Virus record (IMG/VR): IMGVR_UViG_3300020580_000028
Span: 1 to 44,878 of that record
Reading direction: 5' to 3' (one strand)
DNA length: 44,878 nt
Origin: a virus
Both the position numbers and the translations under genes were made by a program. The notes beneath the pieces are model-generated. The model had not been told where the DNA came from. It searched no databases and saw nothing but the letters and a program-made list of their open reading frames with translations. Below, in pieces: positions 32,621 to 38,951 of the stretch; positions within the stretch are counted from its first letter, which is position 1, and each line of letters starts with the position of its first letter.

Positions 32621-32740
32621 GTGGGACTGCTCCTCATTATCGCGTGGCTGTGCGATGGGATTAAGGGCTGGTGGTTTCTTGGCCTGCTCCTGTTTTACAT
32701 CTTTGTGCACTCGTGCGAAACGAAGGAATCGGAGGAGTGA
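32621..32740 (+). CDS. Membrane mini-protein, 39 aa
   Basis: GTG 32621 follows directly on the previous TGA. Two apolar stretches (GLLLIIAWLCDGI and GWWFLGLLLFYIFVHSC) are followed by an acidic end. GTG 32617 opens only a 15-codon frame. Function unknown. Confidence 0.55.
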   Translation: MGLLLIIAWLCDGIKGWWFLGLLLFYIFVHSCETKESEE

Positions 32741-32880
32741 GCCGTAACGATTCATCTGGCCTCCCTAGAGCCAGGCGGAAGGGTGGCGAGCTGAGCCGTT
32801 TTAAAGGAGGCCAAGTGTTTGCAGCAATACTGAAGGGTTCTAGCTTAGCCCGTGAGGGGCATAGCGGCAAGGAGGATGTA

Positions 32881-33129
32881 GTGGGCTACTTCTCTAACGG
32901 AAGTGAAGGCGCTGATTATGAGGCTCGGTACTGCTCTAAGTGCGTGCACATCAACGGGCCAGACGGAAAGAGCGGATGCGCGGTCTGGCTCTTGCATTTG
33001 ATTAGCAACTACGAAGATTGCAACAACGCCAAAAGCCCGCTGCATGTGCTGATTCCGCTTTCGAAGAACGGTCTGTACAACGAACAATGCTCAATGTTTC
33101 ACAAGGGCAAAGCTAGGAAGGAGTCGTAG
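32881..33129 (+). CDS. Cys-rich conserved phage protein, 82 aa
   Basis: I choose GTG 32881 because AAGGAGG lies 5 bases before it and related phage proteins start with GYF-x-NG-x-EG. The protein has YCSKCVHING then GCAVWLLHLISNYEDCNN, a late PLHVLIP and QCSMF. This Cys pattern is known from many phage genomes without known function. GTG 32815 (also with AAAGGAGG) and GTG 32737 (overlapping the previous stop) are in the same frame and would give longer forms. Confidence 0.65.
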   Translation: MGYFSNGSEGADYEARYCSKCVHINGPDGKSGCAVWLLHLISNYEDCNNAKSPLHVLIPLSKNGLYNEQCSMFHKGKARKES

Positions 33130-33175
33130 CCATGCCTACCTCGGAGCCCAAACGAGAGATACGGGACGCTGCAAA
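33130..33175 (+). repeat. Dispersed module copy B (5' start of a gene)
   Basis: Same order and same 32-base spacing from ATG to GGACGC as copy A, but here the ATG is the start codon of the 33132 gene. Confidence 0.55.
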
Positions 33176-33626
33176 GCAGGCAGATGACATGTTCAAGCTG
33201 TTGGAACTCGTGGAGAACCACCAAATGCCTAGGGGCGCGAAGCGGGACAAGACGGTAACGCAGAACCTACAAGAGGCAGGAATACTTGAGGATAACCGCT
33301 CATTCATTTCGCTAGACGGGCACTTATTCCTGGAGGGTCAAGACAAGGCCAAGGTGCGCCCACTGGTATTCGCACGCTACCACAACAAGTGCGTGGTCTG
33401 TCACACGTTCCTGCATCCCGATGCGGCGGCTTGGATGCCATGGTGCGGCGCATGGCACCACGTCAAGAACTGCGATTGCGTGGGCTGCTCAGAGTTGCGC
33501 TGCGATACCACCACGGGCCGGAAGTGCCATGCGCACAGGACAGAAGGATTCGAGCGGGAACATGTCACGAAGTTTGTAACGGTAGATGAACCTGATAAGG
33601 GGTTCGATGAACCAACAAGAGATTAA
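33132..33626 (+). CDS. Cys/His-rich protein, possible HNH-like nuclease
   Basis: A 164-residue protein. The N-terminal half is helical and starts with the dispersed module. The C-terminal half has KCVVCHTFLHPD, then WCGAWHHVKN, CDCVGCSELRC and CHAHRT, a dense Cys/His zinc site. The CxxC then HH then CxxC arrangement could be an HNH/beta-beta-alpha-metal nuclease, but the catalytic His-Asn pattern is not clean. ATG 33132 follows a TAG by 2 bases. Confidence 0.5.
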   Translation: MPTSEPKREIRDAAKQADDMFKLLELVENHQMPRGAKRDKTVTQNLQEAGILEDNRSFISLDGHLFLEGQDKAKVRPLVFARYHNKCVVCHTFLHPDAAAWMPWCGAWHHVKNCDCVGCSELRCDTTTGRKCHAHRTEGFEREHVTKFVTVDEPDKGFDEPTRD

Positions 33627-33633
33627 CCACGAT

Positions 33634-33694
33634 GGGAGCCCGTCGAGCCGCTAGAACCGGCTCAATTACTTCCGGGGGATTCCTGGGGGCTCCC
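33634..33694 (+). ncRNA. Nested hairpin in the leader of the SSB-like gene
   Basis: GGGAGCCC (33634-33641) pairs with GGGCTCCC (33687-33694). Inside it GAGCCG (33645-33650) pairs with CGGCTC (33658-33663) around a 7-base loop CTAGAAC. Two perfect stems, 8 and 6 bp, in a 61-base stretch end 21 bases before ATG 33716. It may be a regulatory leader or processing element. The shape recalls a tRNA without a D-arm, but no proper T-arm is present. Confidence 0.5.
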
Positions 33695-33715
33695 ACACCA
33701 ACTTAGGAGGAGAGT

Positions 33716-34255
33716 ATGGCGATTATTGCGAGACAAGAAAAGAGCAATTTCACTCCCACGCCTAAAGGTTTGTGGCCCGGGGTGTGTTGTGACGTGGTGG
33801 ATTTGGGCATTGTTCCTGGCGAATGGGGGCCTAAGCACAAGATTCAGATTAAGTGGCTGGTGGAAGCTAAGCCGCCTCGAATCGACGGCAAGCCCTACAT
33901 GGTCTCAAAGAAATACACGCTTTCCCTCCATGAGAAAGCAAACCTGCGAATCATGCTCGAAACGTGGGGGCAGAAGGAGATGACCCCCAAGCAGCTTGAG
34001 GAGTTCGACGTTGAGGGTGTTGTAGGAACTCCATGTCAGATTCAGGTTGCAGAGGGCATCGGGGACGACGGCCCTTTCTCATTTCCACAGGTTGTCCTGA
34101 AGGCGAATGGTGCCAAGCGCATCGAGATTCCCAAGGAATATGTGCGCGTTAAAGACCGCCCGGATTACAAGCAGCCAGCGGTAGCAGCGACAGAAGAACC
34201 GGAGTATGTAGAAGACACCAAATACCAAGCGACAGACGACGATTGCCCATTCTAA
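33716..34255 (+). CDS. Single-stranded DNA-binding-like protein
   Basis: A 179-residue protein with AGGAGGAG before ATG 33716. The N-terminal 120 residues are beta-rich (KGLWPGVCCDVVDLGIVPGE, then HKIQIKWLVEAK), as in phage OB-fold proteins of the DUF669 kind. The C-terminus is acidic and ends DDDCPF, nearly the DDDIPF tail by which bacterial SSB recruits partner enzymes. It would bind single-stranded DNA during replication or recombination. The neighbouring nuclease fits a recombination pair. Confidence 0.75.
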   Translation: MAIIARQEKSNFTPTPKGLWPGVCCDVVDLGIVPGEWGPKHKIQIKWLVEAKPPRIDGKPYMVSKKYTLSLHEKANLRIMLETWGQKEMTPKQLEEFDVEGVVGTPCQIQVAEGIGDDGPFSFPQVVLKANGAKRIEIPKEYVRVKDRPDYKQPAVAATEEPEYVEDTKYQATDDDCPF

Positions 34256-35103
34256 TGAAACGCACAGAGACACATCGCGGCCGGTTCTACGACGCCAACG
34301 GCAAGAAGTACCCCAGCGTCACGACCATCTTGAGTTGTATCTCAAAACCAGCGCTCATGTACTGGGGCGCGAAAGTCGAGCGGGAGATGGTCATCGATCA
34401 GGCGGGCACTTTCTACGAGCAGTTAATGCAGGCTTACATGAAAGTGCCATCAGCGTTCTTGCCCGTTAGCAAGCTTGGATTCGTCACCCAACTGGCCCAG
34501 AGAATCGGCAAAGAGCAGGCGAGCAAGAAGCTGCTGGAGAAGGCAGGAGACATAGGCTCACAAGCCCACCAGCGCATTGAATGGCTGCTGCGGGGCGAAC
34601 TGTGCCAGAAAGTCGGCTACGAACCACCGATAGGACCGGAAGCGCAAATAGCTGTAGATGCATGGCAGCAGTGGCGCAAGAAGGTTAATTTCAGGCCGTT
34701 GGCAGTAGAAAGCATGGTGGTGAGTCATGTCCATGGATTTGCTGGGACTCAGGATTGCCTCTCCGCTGAAATTGATGGCGTAGTGACGCAGTGCGACTGG
34801 AAGACAGGCAAAGCGGTCTATTACGAAGCCCACTTGCAGAATGCGGCTTACAGGGTAGCTGTGCGGGAGATGGGGATTGCCGATCCCAAGGCTGGGCTGA
34901 TTCTACGGTTGCCAAAGACCAAAGAAGAACCTGGCTTTGAGGCTGCGCCAGCACGTGACGAGCAGCAATGCTTTGAAGTGTTTCTAGCGGCGAAGAAGCT
35001 GTGGACGGATATGCAGGAGACAGACCGATGGCTCAAAGAGCAGGACGAGAAGATGGAAGACTTGTTGAAGGAATCCATCGCGCAAATCCGTGCAACAGCG
35101 TGA
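34255..35103 (+). CDS. PD-(D/E)XK nuclease, RecB/Cas4-like exonuclease
   Basis: A 282-residue protein. ATG 34255 overlaps the SSB-like stop by one base, which decides the start over TTG 34243. It has an early YPSVTTILS, a GSQAHQRIEWLL helix with the expected His, then AEIDGVVTQCDWKTGKAVYY and HLQNAAYRVAV. This is the D-(x)n-DWKTG-...-LQ-x2-AY core of RecB-like nucleases. It would resect DNA ends for recombination with the SSB-like partner. Confidence 0.8.
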   Translation: MKRTETHRGRFYDANGKKYPSVTTILSCISKPALMYWGAKVEREMVIDQAGTFYEQLMQAYMKVPSAFLPVSKLGFVTQLAQRIGKEQASKKLLEKAGDIGSQAHQRIEWLLRGELCQKVGYEPPIGPEAQIAVDAWQQWRKKVNFRPLAVESMVVSHVHGFAGTQDCLSAEIDGVVTQCDWKTGKAVYYEAHLQNAAYRVAVREMGIADPKAGLILRLPKTKEEPGFEAAPARDEQQCFEVFLAAKKLWTDMQETDRWLKEQDEKMEDLLKESIAQIRATA

Positions 35104-35180
35104 TGCGGCGGGTGGGAATCGAGGCACGCAAACTGGGCCTACCACGCATCATCACGCCTAACAGGGTAAGGAAGCCCTAG
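35103..35180 (+). CDS. 25-aa basic mini-protein
   Basis: ATG 35103 shares its A with the TGA of the nuclease gene, and its TAG shares its G with GTG 35180 of the next gene. The 25-residue product (RRVGIEARKLGLPRIITPNR plus a short basic end) is strongly basic. The two one-base overlaps argue that ribosomes pass through it, so it is either a real peptide or a coupling device. Confidence 0.5.
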   Translation: MRRVGIEARKLGLPRIITPNRVRKP

Positions 35181-35491
35181 TGGACGACAACAAACTACAG
35201 CGCATGGAAGTGCTGCGCATCATGGCGGACGGCGAATGGCACACCCTGCCACAGCTATCCTCTGCGCTGGGGAACCGCTACATGATCACATCGCTGTCTG
35301 CGCGGCTGCGTGATTTCAGGAAAGAGCAGTATGGCAGGTACAGAGTGGAGCGCCGGCTAGTTATAGGTTCAGAGAGGCTCTATGAGTACCGCTTGCTGCC
35401 GCCTACGAGCAACCAAGACGCTATGCCTCCCGAGGAGCCCGATGCCACGCTAAACGCGGACGCTGCAAGCCAGGAGGAGTTATTCCAGTGA
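35180..35491 (+). CDS. Winged-helix-like DNA-binding protein, 103 aa
   Basis: Starts at GTG 35180. Residues about 8-65 read LRIMADGEWHTLPQLSSALG, then a recognition-type helix with SLSARLRDFRKEQYG, then RYRVERRLV and YEYRL as the wing. This is a common phage winged-helix pattern. The last 25 residues are acidic and carry dispersed module C. The stop overlaps ATG 35488-type start of the next gene (GTGA). Confidence 0.65.
   Translation: MDDNKLQRMEVLRIMADGEWHTLPQLSSALGNRYMITSLSARLRDFRKEQYGRYRVERRLVIGSERLYEYRLLPPTSNQDAMPPEEPDATLNADAASQEELFQ
35421..35469 (+). repeat. Dispersed module copy C (3' end of a gene)
   Basis: ATGCCT, GAGGAGCCC and GGACGCTGCAA in the same order as copies A and B with 3 extra bases. 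Encodes MPPEEP...ADAAS near the end of the winged-helix gene. Confidence 0.55.
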
Positions 35492-35832
35492 CCAGCAAAA
35501 CGGATCAACGCATTCGAGGGGAGGATGCGACGCCACGCACGCCCCTGCGCGAAGCGCACACGATGGCTGAAAAGGTTGTCGCTGACTACAACATCCAGTT
35601 TATCTCCAAGGATGAACGACGCCCGGAGAGCCAGGACATGTGCTCATGGCCCGAGGCTTACGATTTTTGCTCGCAACACATTCTTCTTTCGATGAGCACA
35701 GAGAACATTTGCCAATGCAAGATTTGTAAGGCCATTAGAGAAGTTTTGGCGGGCCGCTTGGCCGCGAGGGAGGATGTAGATGGCGCTCGTAAAACAAGAA
35801 CACTGGCAACTTGCAACGGCCATAGTAAATGA
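35488..35832 (+). CDS. Hypothetical protein, 114 aa
   Basis: GTG 35488 overlaps the previous stop. The middle is helical with SWPEAYDFCSQHILLSMSTE and CQCKICKAIREVLAGRL, giving a CxCxxC cluster that may bind metal. The last 18 residues overlap the next gene in another frame. Function unknown. Confidence 0.55.
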   Translation: MTSKTDQRIRGEDATPRTPLREAHTMAEKVVADYNIQFISKDERRPESQDMCSWPEAYDFCSQHILLSMSTENICQCKICKAIREVLAGRLAAREDVDGARKTRTLATCNGHSK

Positions 35833-35941
35833 CTCCCGATTCAACGGTGGGGATGCGGTTTTACTGGTAGCGCGGGCAATCGCAGACGCCGAAGAACGTG
35901 GGCGTCTCATCTCTAGAGATGTAACCACAAAGGTTCAGTAG
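35780..35941 (+). CDS. Small helical protein, 53 aa
   Basis: ATG 35780 is preceded by AGGGAGG at good spacing. The 53-residue product (ALVKQEHWQLATAIVNDSRF, then GGDAVLLVARAIADAEERG) is clearly helical. It overlaps the previous gene by 53 bases in another frame. No family recognised. Confidence 0.6.
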   Translation: MALVKQEHWQLATAIVNDSRFNGGDAVLLVARAIADAEERGRLISRDVTTKVQ

Positions 35942-35943
35942 CC

Positions 35944-36063
35944 ATGAGCGCTAAACGCCGAGTTAAATACAAATGCCCGATGTGCGCATTTAAGCATCGC
36001 GATGGCTGCGAAATGATAGTCCACATCATGAAAGACCATCCCGTTCCAGCGTGGCGCAAATGA
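35944..36063 (+). CDS. C2H2 zinc-finger mini-protein, 39 aa
   Basis: The 39-residue product has YKCPMCAFKHRDGCEMIVHI then MKDH: C-x2-C-x12-H-x4-H, the spacing of a classical C2H2 finger, with a basic N-terminus. Single C2H2 fingers of this type are rare in bacteria and phages. It lies 2 bases after the previous stop and overlaps the next gene as ATGA. Confidence 0.65.
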   Translation: MSAKRRVKYKCPMCAFKHRDGCEMIVHIMKDHPVPAWRK

Positions 36064-36203
36064 GCATTAAGAGTACAGGCATGGGAGCCTATGAAGTGCG
36101 GTGTCCAAGGTGCCGCGAGGAGTATGCAATCACGCTGTACCCGGAATATTGCGCGATGTGCGGTGAGCTTCTGCAAAAGACCAAAACCAAGGGCAGCAAA
36201 TGA
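36060..36203 (+). CDS. Zinc-ribbon mini-protein, 47 aa
   Basis: Contains VRCPRCREEYAI and YCAMCGELL, two CxxC knuckles spaced as in a zinc ribbon, and a Lys-rich C-terminus. ATG 36060 overlaps the C2H2 gene stop and the TGA overlaps ATG 36200. Confidence 0.65.
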   Translation: MSIKSTGMGAYEVRCPRCREEYAITLYPEYCAMCGELLQKTKTKGSK

Positions 36204-36331
36204 GTCATAGCGAAACGGCAATACTTTGGGCCTGCATCGGCTTATTCCTGTGTGGCTGGCTAGCAGGATATTTCACGGGGATTTGTAAACTTGGGCGGGC
36301 GGAGACGCAGGGAAAGAGGAATGGGCGGTGA
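36200..36331 (+). CDS. Single-span membrane mini-protein, 43 aa
   Basis: One membrane helix (AILWACIGLFLCGWLAGYF) followed by a basic tail. Start and stop both overlap the neighbouring genes (ATGA, GTGA). Function unknown. Confidence 0.6.
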   Translation: MSHSETAILWACIGLFLCGWLAGYFTGICKLGRAETQGKRNGR

Positions 36332-36480
36332 TCGAGAGAGGCGTTCAGCTGGGTTATGCCTGTCCCGTGAAATTCGGGCGAAACACCCCAGATCGCTGTG
36401 CAGTCAGAAGGGTCGAAATTCCGGGCAACGGGCCGCTAGTTGATGTGGCACTCAGGGGTAAATTTTATCTCTCGTTTTAA
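36328..36480 (+). CDS. Hypothetical protein, 50 aa
   Basis: GTG 36328 overlaps the previous stop. The product starts IERGVQLGYACPVKFGRNTP and ends in a beta-type stretch (VDVALRGKFYLSF). Two Cys. No family recognised. Last gene of this overlapping run. Confidence 0.5.
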   Translation: MIERGVQLGYACPVKFGRNTPDRCAVRRVEIPGNGPLVDVALRGKFYLSF

Positions 36481-36506
36481 CCATTACGTCCCGGTCTTAC
36501 ATGCAG

Positions 36507-36520
36507 AGCCCGAAAGGGCT
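36507..36520 (+). terminator. GNRA-loop hairpin after the small-gene run
   Basis: AGCCC-GAAA-GGGCT is a perfect 5-bp stem with a stable GAAA tetraloop, 26 bases after the previous stop. The following ATTTACT is only weakly U-rich. The rest of the 120-base gap to 36601 holds a GGAGGAAAC ribosome site and nothing else I recognise. Confidence 0.5.
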
Positions 36521-36600
36521 ATTTACTAAGATTCGCTCTGGCTGTCGTAAGTGGCAGGTAATTCTAACTGCATAAGGGAATTGGTGTACTTGGAGGAAAC

Positions 36601-36969
36601 ATGTCACCTGAACTAGAAGGAAGGTTCCTGCAATTTTGGGAGCGTTATCCTAAGAAAAAGGCCCGCATAGCTGCATTAAGGGCATGGTCTAAGCTCAGTC
36701 CTAGCGAGGGCGAGTGCTCAAGCATTATGGCTGGAGTTCGGCGCTATATGCTCTCGGGAGAATGGAGCAACCCACAATTTATACCTCATCCTGCCACATT
36801 CTTGAATGGTCGGCGCTGGGAAGATGAAATCGGGCAAGGGGCGCACGAGGTGGTGACTCCACAACCACGATTCTGTGCTATCTGCGGGCGCACTGGCTCT
36901 TGGCACTCAAACGAACTCAAGCATGGCCGGCCAGTTGGTCACACATTCGTGGAGGCGATTGCATCGTGA
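36601..36969 (+). CDS. Replication organiser / helicase-loader-like protein, 122 aa
   Basis: Residues 1-80 follow FLQFWERYPKKKARIAALRA, then a Y-x-x-S-x-EW motif and FIPHPATFLNGRRWEDE. This is the conserved C-terminal module of many phage replication initiators and primosome proteins. Here it stands alone at the start of the protein, followed by FCAICGRTGSWHSN, a small zinc-knuckle-like part. It would load the host helicase at the origin. GGAGG stands 5 bases before the ATG. Confidence 0.65.
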   Translation: MSPELEGRFLQFWERYPKKKARIAALRAWSKLSPSEGECSSIMAGVRRYMLSGEWSNPQFIPHPATFLNGRRWEDEIGQGAHEVVTPQPRFCAICGRTGSWHSNELKHGRPVGHTFVEAIAS

Positions 36970-37295
36970 AAGAGCGTGACCTGCAGAAGCTAATTCTAGA
37001 CTGGCTGGCCCTTCACCGCATATTCCACTGGCGCAATAACACGGGCGCGATGTTCGGGGAGCACAAGGGAAAGATGTGGGCGGTGAGATTTGGTAAGCCC
37101 GGAGCGCCAGACATTTTCGCGATGCGCCCAACATGCGACCCGGCCTACGGTGCCGAAATGTATGGAATCGAGGTCAAGGGCGAAGATGGCGAACAGTCCG
37201 AGGATCAGAAGAAATTCCAGGAAGATTTCACCCGTGCGGGAGGGGAGTACATATTGGCGCGATGCCTTGAAGATGTGACGAAGGAGATAGGGTAG
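36966..37295 (+). CDS. VRR-NUC domain nuclease
   Basis: GTG 36966 overlaps the previous TGA and so decides the start. The 109-residue protein has ERDLQKLILDWL, then FHWRNNTGAMFGEHKGKMWA, then GKPGAPDIFAMRP, YGIEVKGEDGEQSEDQKKF and a late ARCLEDV. This is the compact VRR-NUC fold (PD-(D/E)XK) of phage nucleases. It would act on branched or damaged DNA in replication. Confidence 0.85.
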   Translation: MKERDLQKLILDWLALHRIFHWRNNTGAMFGEHKGKMWAVRFGKPGAPDIFAMRPTCDPAYGAEMYGIEVKGEDGEQSEDQKKFQEDFTRAGGEYILARCLEDVTKEIG

Positions 37296-37312
37296 CTAAA
37301 GGAGAAGGCGGC

Positions 37313-37564
37313 ATGAGTAAAGATGCTCGAATAATTGTGCTAGCAATTGCTTTTACGCTCTCGGGACTTGCCGTAGGTTATGAAGAAGGAAAGAAGGTTT
37401 CCGATAAGTGGTGCGCGGCCCATGCACGTCAAATCTTAGGGTTATCAGCCGATACGAATATCAAATACATTCCGGCAGGATACTGCCTAGCTTATGTGCA
37501 ATCAGAAAGGGTTGCTGGGACGGTCGTAGGAATGTGGGTTCCCTGCAAGGAATGGCCCAAGTAA
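37313..37564 (+). CDS. Secreted or membrane-anchored small protein, 83 aa
   Basis: An N-terminal apolar segment (RIIVLAIAFTLSGLAVGY) serves as signal or anchor. The rest has three Cys and a VAGTVVGMWVPCKEW end. ATG 37313 follows GGAGAAGG. Function unknown. Confidence 0.55.
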   Translation: MSKDARIIVLAIAFTLSGLAVGYEEGKKVSDKWCAAHARQILGLSADTNIKYIPAGYCLAYVQSERVAGTVVGMWVPCKEWPK

Positions 37565-37618
37565 CCATGCCTGCCACAAAAGCCCAATCGAAGCAGAAGC
37601 GGACGCGGACGCTGCAAC
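37565..37618 (+). repeat. Dispersed module copy D (5' start of a gene, shifted frame)
   Basis: ATGCCT and GGACGCTGCAA are 40 bases apart, so the second element is read in a different frame from copies A-C. Conservation across a frame change suggests a DNA- or RNA-level element. Confidence 0.45.
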
Positions 37619-37947
37619 CCAAGCAGTGCGCAGGCTGCTATAAGAAATGCCAAGAGCTATTGGATATGGCCGTAGCGAATGAAAAGCTGGAATTTGAGTG
37701 CGATGTGATGATGAGCATAATGGATGAAGCGCTGTGGAAGACCATTCTTCGCTATACGCTCCTAGCGGGATGGCACAACTTCATGGTTGGTGAGCATGTT
37801 GAGGAGCGCCAGGAGTTTGAGCGGTTATTGCAAGACATTCAGTTAATCCAGTCCGGCTGCACACGCGAACTGGGTGGCTCAGTATGGATACGCGGAGAGC
37901 AGCTTGCCGAATGCCTAAATCGGTACACAAACTGGAGGGCGAAGTGA
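37567..37947 (+). CDS. Hypothetical protein, 126 aa
   Basis: ATG 37567 lies 2 bases after the previous stop. A basic start with QCAGCYKKCQELLDMAVANE (Cys cluster) is followed by helical parts with ERQEFERLLQDIQLIQSG. The start carries module copy D. Function unknown. Confidence 0.55.
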   Translation: MPATKAQSKQKRTRTLQPKQCAGCYKKCQELLDMAVANEKLEFECDVMMSIMDEALWKTILRYTLLAGWHNFMVGEHVEERQEFERLLQDIQLIQSGCTRELGGSVWIRGEQLAECLNRYTNWRAK

Positions 37948-38117
37948 GCGACAGGATACAGCTTATCAAGGTGGTTTTGTACTCAGCGGTTGGAGGGTTT
38001 CATTTGGGTGGGATGAATTGTCTAATTAGCAGGCCGCTAGCAATTCTAATCGCCATAATGTGCTTTGGCTTGGTGGTCCTCAAGGTCTCGCGTTTGTGGG
38101 GTGAGCTAGCCGGATGA
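37944..38117 (+). CDS. Membrane mini-protein, 57 aa
   Basis: GTG 37944 overlaps the previous TGA. Apolar stretches at residues 8-22 and 28-48 (PLAILIAIMCFGLVVLKVSR) suggest one or two membrane spans. The stop overlaps ATG 38114. Confidence 0.6.
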   Translation: MSDRIQLIKVVLYSAVGGFHLGGMNCLISRPLAILIAIMCFGLVVLKVSRLWGELAG

Positions 38118-38296
38118 TCTGCTCAAAGTGCCATGCCCCAACTAAGATACGCGACACTGCGACCTATTTTTCTAAGACTGGACATTCCCGCACGTACCGA
38201 ACGAGAGTATGCCTAAATCCGAAATGCCTATACGAGCAGCGCACCGTAGAAGTGCCCACTCAACAATTTATGGCTGATCAGCGCCCCACCTCTTGA
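38114..38296 (+). CDS. Zinc-ribbon protein of Ogr/Delta or NrdR N-terminal type, 60 aa
   Basis: MICSKCHAPTKIRDT, then RTRVCLNPKCLYEQRTVEVP. The layout CxxC, RDT-like loop, R-x-R-x-C-x4-C and R-T-x-E matches the zinc ribbon of phage late activators (Ogr/Delta) and of NrdR. A role in transcription control is plausible. It is the last plus-strand gene of the small-gene region, just before a terminator. Confidence 0.65.
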   Translation: MICSKCHAPTKIRDTATYFSKTGHSRTYRTRVCLNPKCLYEQRTVEVPTQQFMADQRPTS

Positions 38297-38347
38297 CACG
38301 AATCGAATCTAAAGCGAAACTGCGCATAGACCAAGCTGCACCTCTAG

Positions 38348-38368
38348 GGGCGGTGAGTTTACCCGCCC
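38348..38368 (+). terminator. Terminator hairpin of the small-gene region
   Basis: GGGCGG and CCGCCC form a perfect 6-bp stem around a 9-base loop, 52 bases after the last plus-strand stop, followed by TTACT. Confidence 0.5.
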
Positions 38369-38382
38369 TTACTATCCCGGCT

Positions 38383-38402
38383 CACCAGGGGATAATCTGG
38401 TG
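38383..38402 (-). terminator. Hairpin facing the reverse mini-ORF pair
   Basis: CACCAG and CTGGTG pair around an 8-base loop, 8 bases beyond the stop of the reverse ORF at 38410. Together with the hairpin at 38348 it forms a back-to-back pair, as expected between converging units. Confidence 0.45.
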
Positions 38403-38409
38403 TACCAGC

Positions 38410-38550
38410 CTAGTTGAAAGATAACTCACGTCTTTGCGTTCTTCCTGCCGGCACCAGCGCAACCAGTAACGACACTTGCCAATCGCTTCCCGCCCATAGC
38501 CACCTAGCAGCGCACAAGGTATTCAATTCGGACGGCCGAATCTCGCGCAT
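38410..38550 (-). CDS. Reverse-strand ORF, 46 aa, in frame after a TAG
   Basis: ATG 38550 reads MREIRPSELNTLCAARWLWA, then SDWQVSLLVALVPAGRTQRR and a short end. The Trp-rich helical composition is protein-like. It is in the same frame as the upstream ORF and separated from it by a single TAG and five codons, so it may be the C-terminal part of one interrupted protein. No Shine-Dalgarno at its own ATG. Confidence 0.4.
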   Translation of the reverse strand: MREIRPSELNTLCAARWLWAGSDWQVSLLVALVPAGRTQRRELSFN

Positions 38551-38565
38551 CCGAGGCACAAACTT

Positions 38566-38730
38566 CTACAGGCGCAGCCCTTCAGCTAACTGCCATTCAG
38601 CTTGGCATGTCGCGCAATCCGGTGAATATGGCCCACTTGTGATGCAAATGGAATCAGCATGAGAGTCGAAAGGCGGCAATGGAAAAGTGCAAATCTTAAC
38701 TGGACATTCCGCCGCAATAATGGCCCGCAT
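38566..38730 (-). CDS. Reverse-strand Cys-rich ORF, 54 aa
   Basis: ATG 38730 opens a 54-residue frame with AAECPVKICTFPLPP and ICITSGPYSPDCATCQAEWQ, a set of Cys that fits a small zinc site. A TACAAT box lies just upstream (38739 to 38734) with TTGCTC 16 bases before it. The box is so close that the message may begin inside the ORF. It ends in TAG at 38566-38568. Confidence 0.5.
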   Translation of the reverse strand: MRAIIAAECPVKICTFPLPPFDSHADSICITSGPYSPDCATCQAEWQLAEGLRL

Positions 38731-38753
38731 CTTATTGTAAGGCGAACAGATAA

Positions 38754-38951
38754 GTGAGCAACCGCACCATCCGTTCCATCCTAGAAAACGGCCCCGAGAT
38801 GCACAGCCTACCCTCCTCCGCAGACCTTGACGCAGTAGCCGAAGAGGAGCGGATTAAGCGCGAGACAGCCAAGACAACCCAAATTATGCGCCATGCACGT
38901 AAGCGCGGCGAGGGCTATCAGAAGTGGGCGCGTTTAGGGGCTATGCGGTGA
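38754..38951 (+). CDS. Small charged protein, 65 aa
   Basis: GTG 38754 begins SNRTIRSILENGPEMHSL, then a charged helix (AVAEEERIKRETAKTTQIMR) with a basic end. It is divergent from the Cys-rich reverse ORF with 23 bases between starts. It precedes the terminase genes. Function unknown. Confidence 0.55.
   Translation: MSNRTIRSILENGPEMHSLPSSADLDAVAEEERIKRETAKTTQIMRHARKRGEGYQKWARLGAMR

Noticed and set aside
33634-33694. Real tRNA at the SSB leader
   Set aside because: Two stems and a 7-base loop resemble a D-armless tRNA, but there is no T-arm and the 3' end does not match discriminator plus CCA.
38566-38568. Genome-wide amber recoding
   Set aside because: TAG ends many well-bounded genes here with the next start adjacent, so it is used as a normal stop.
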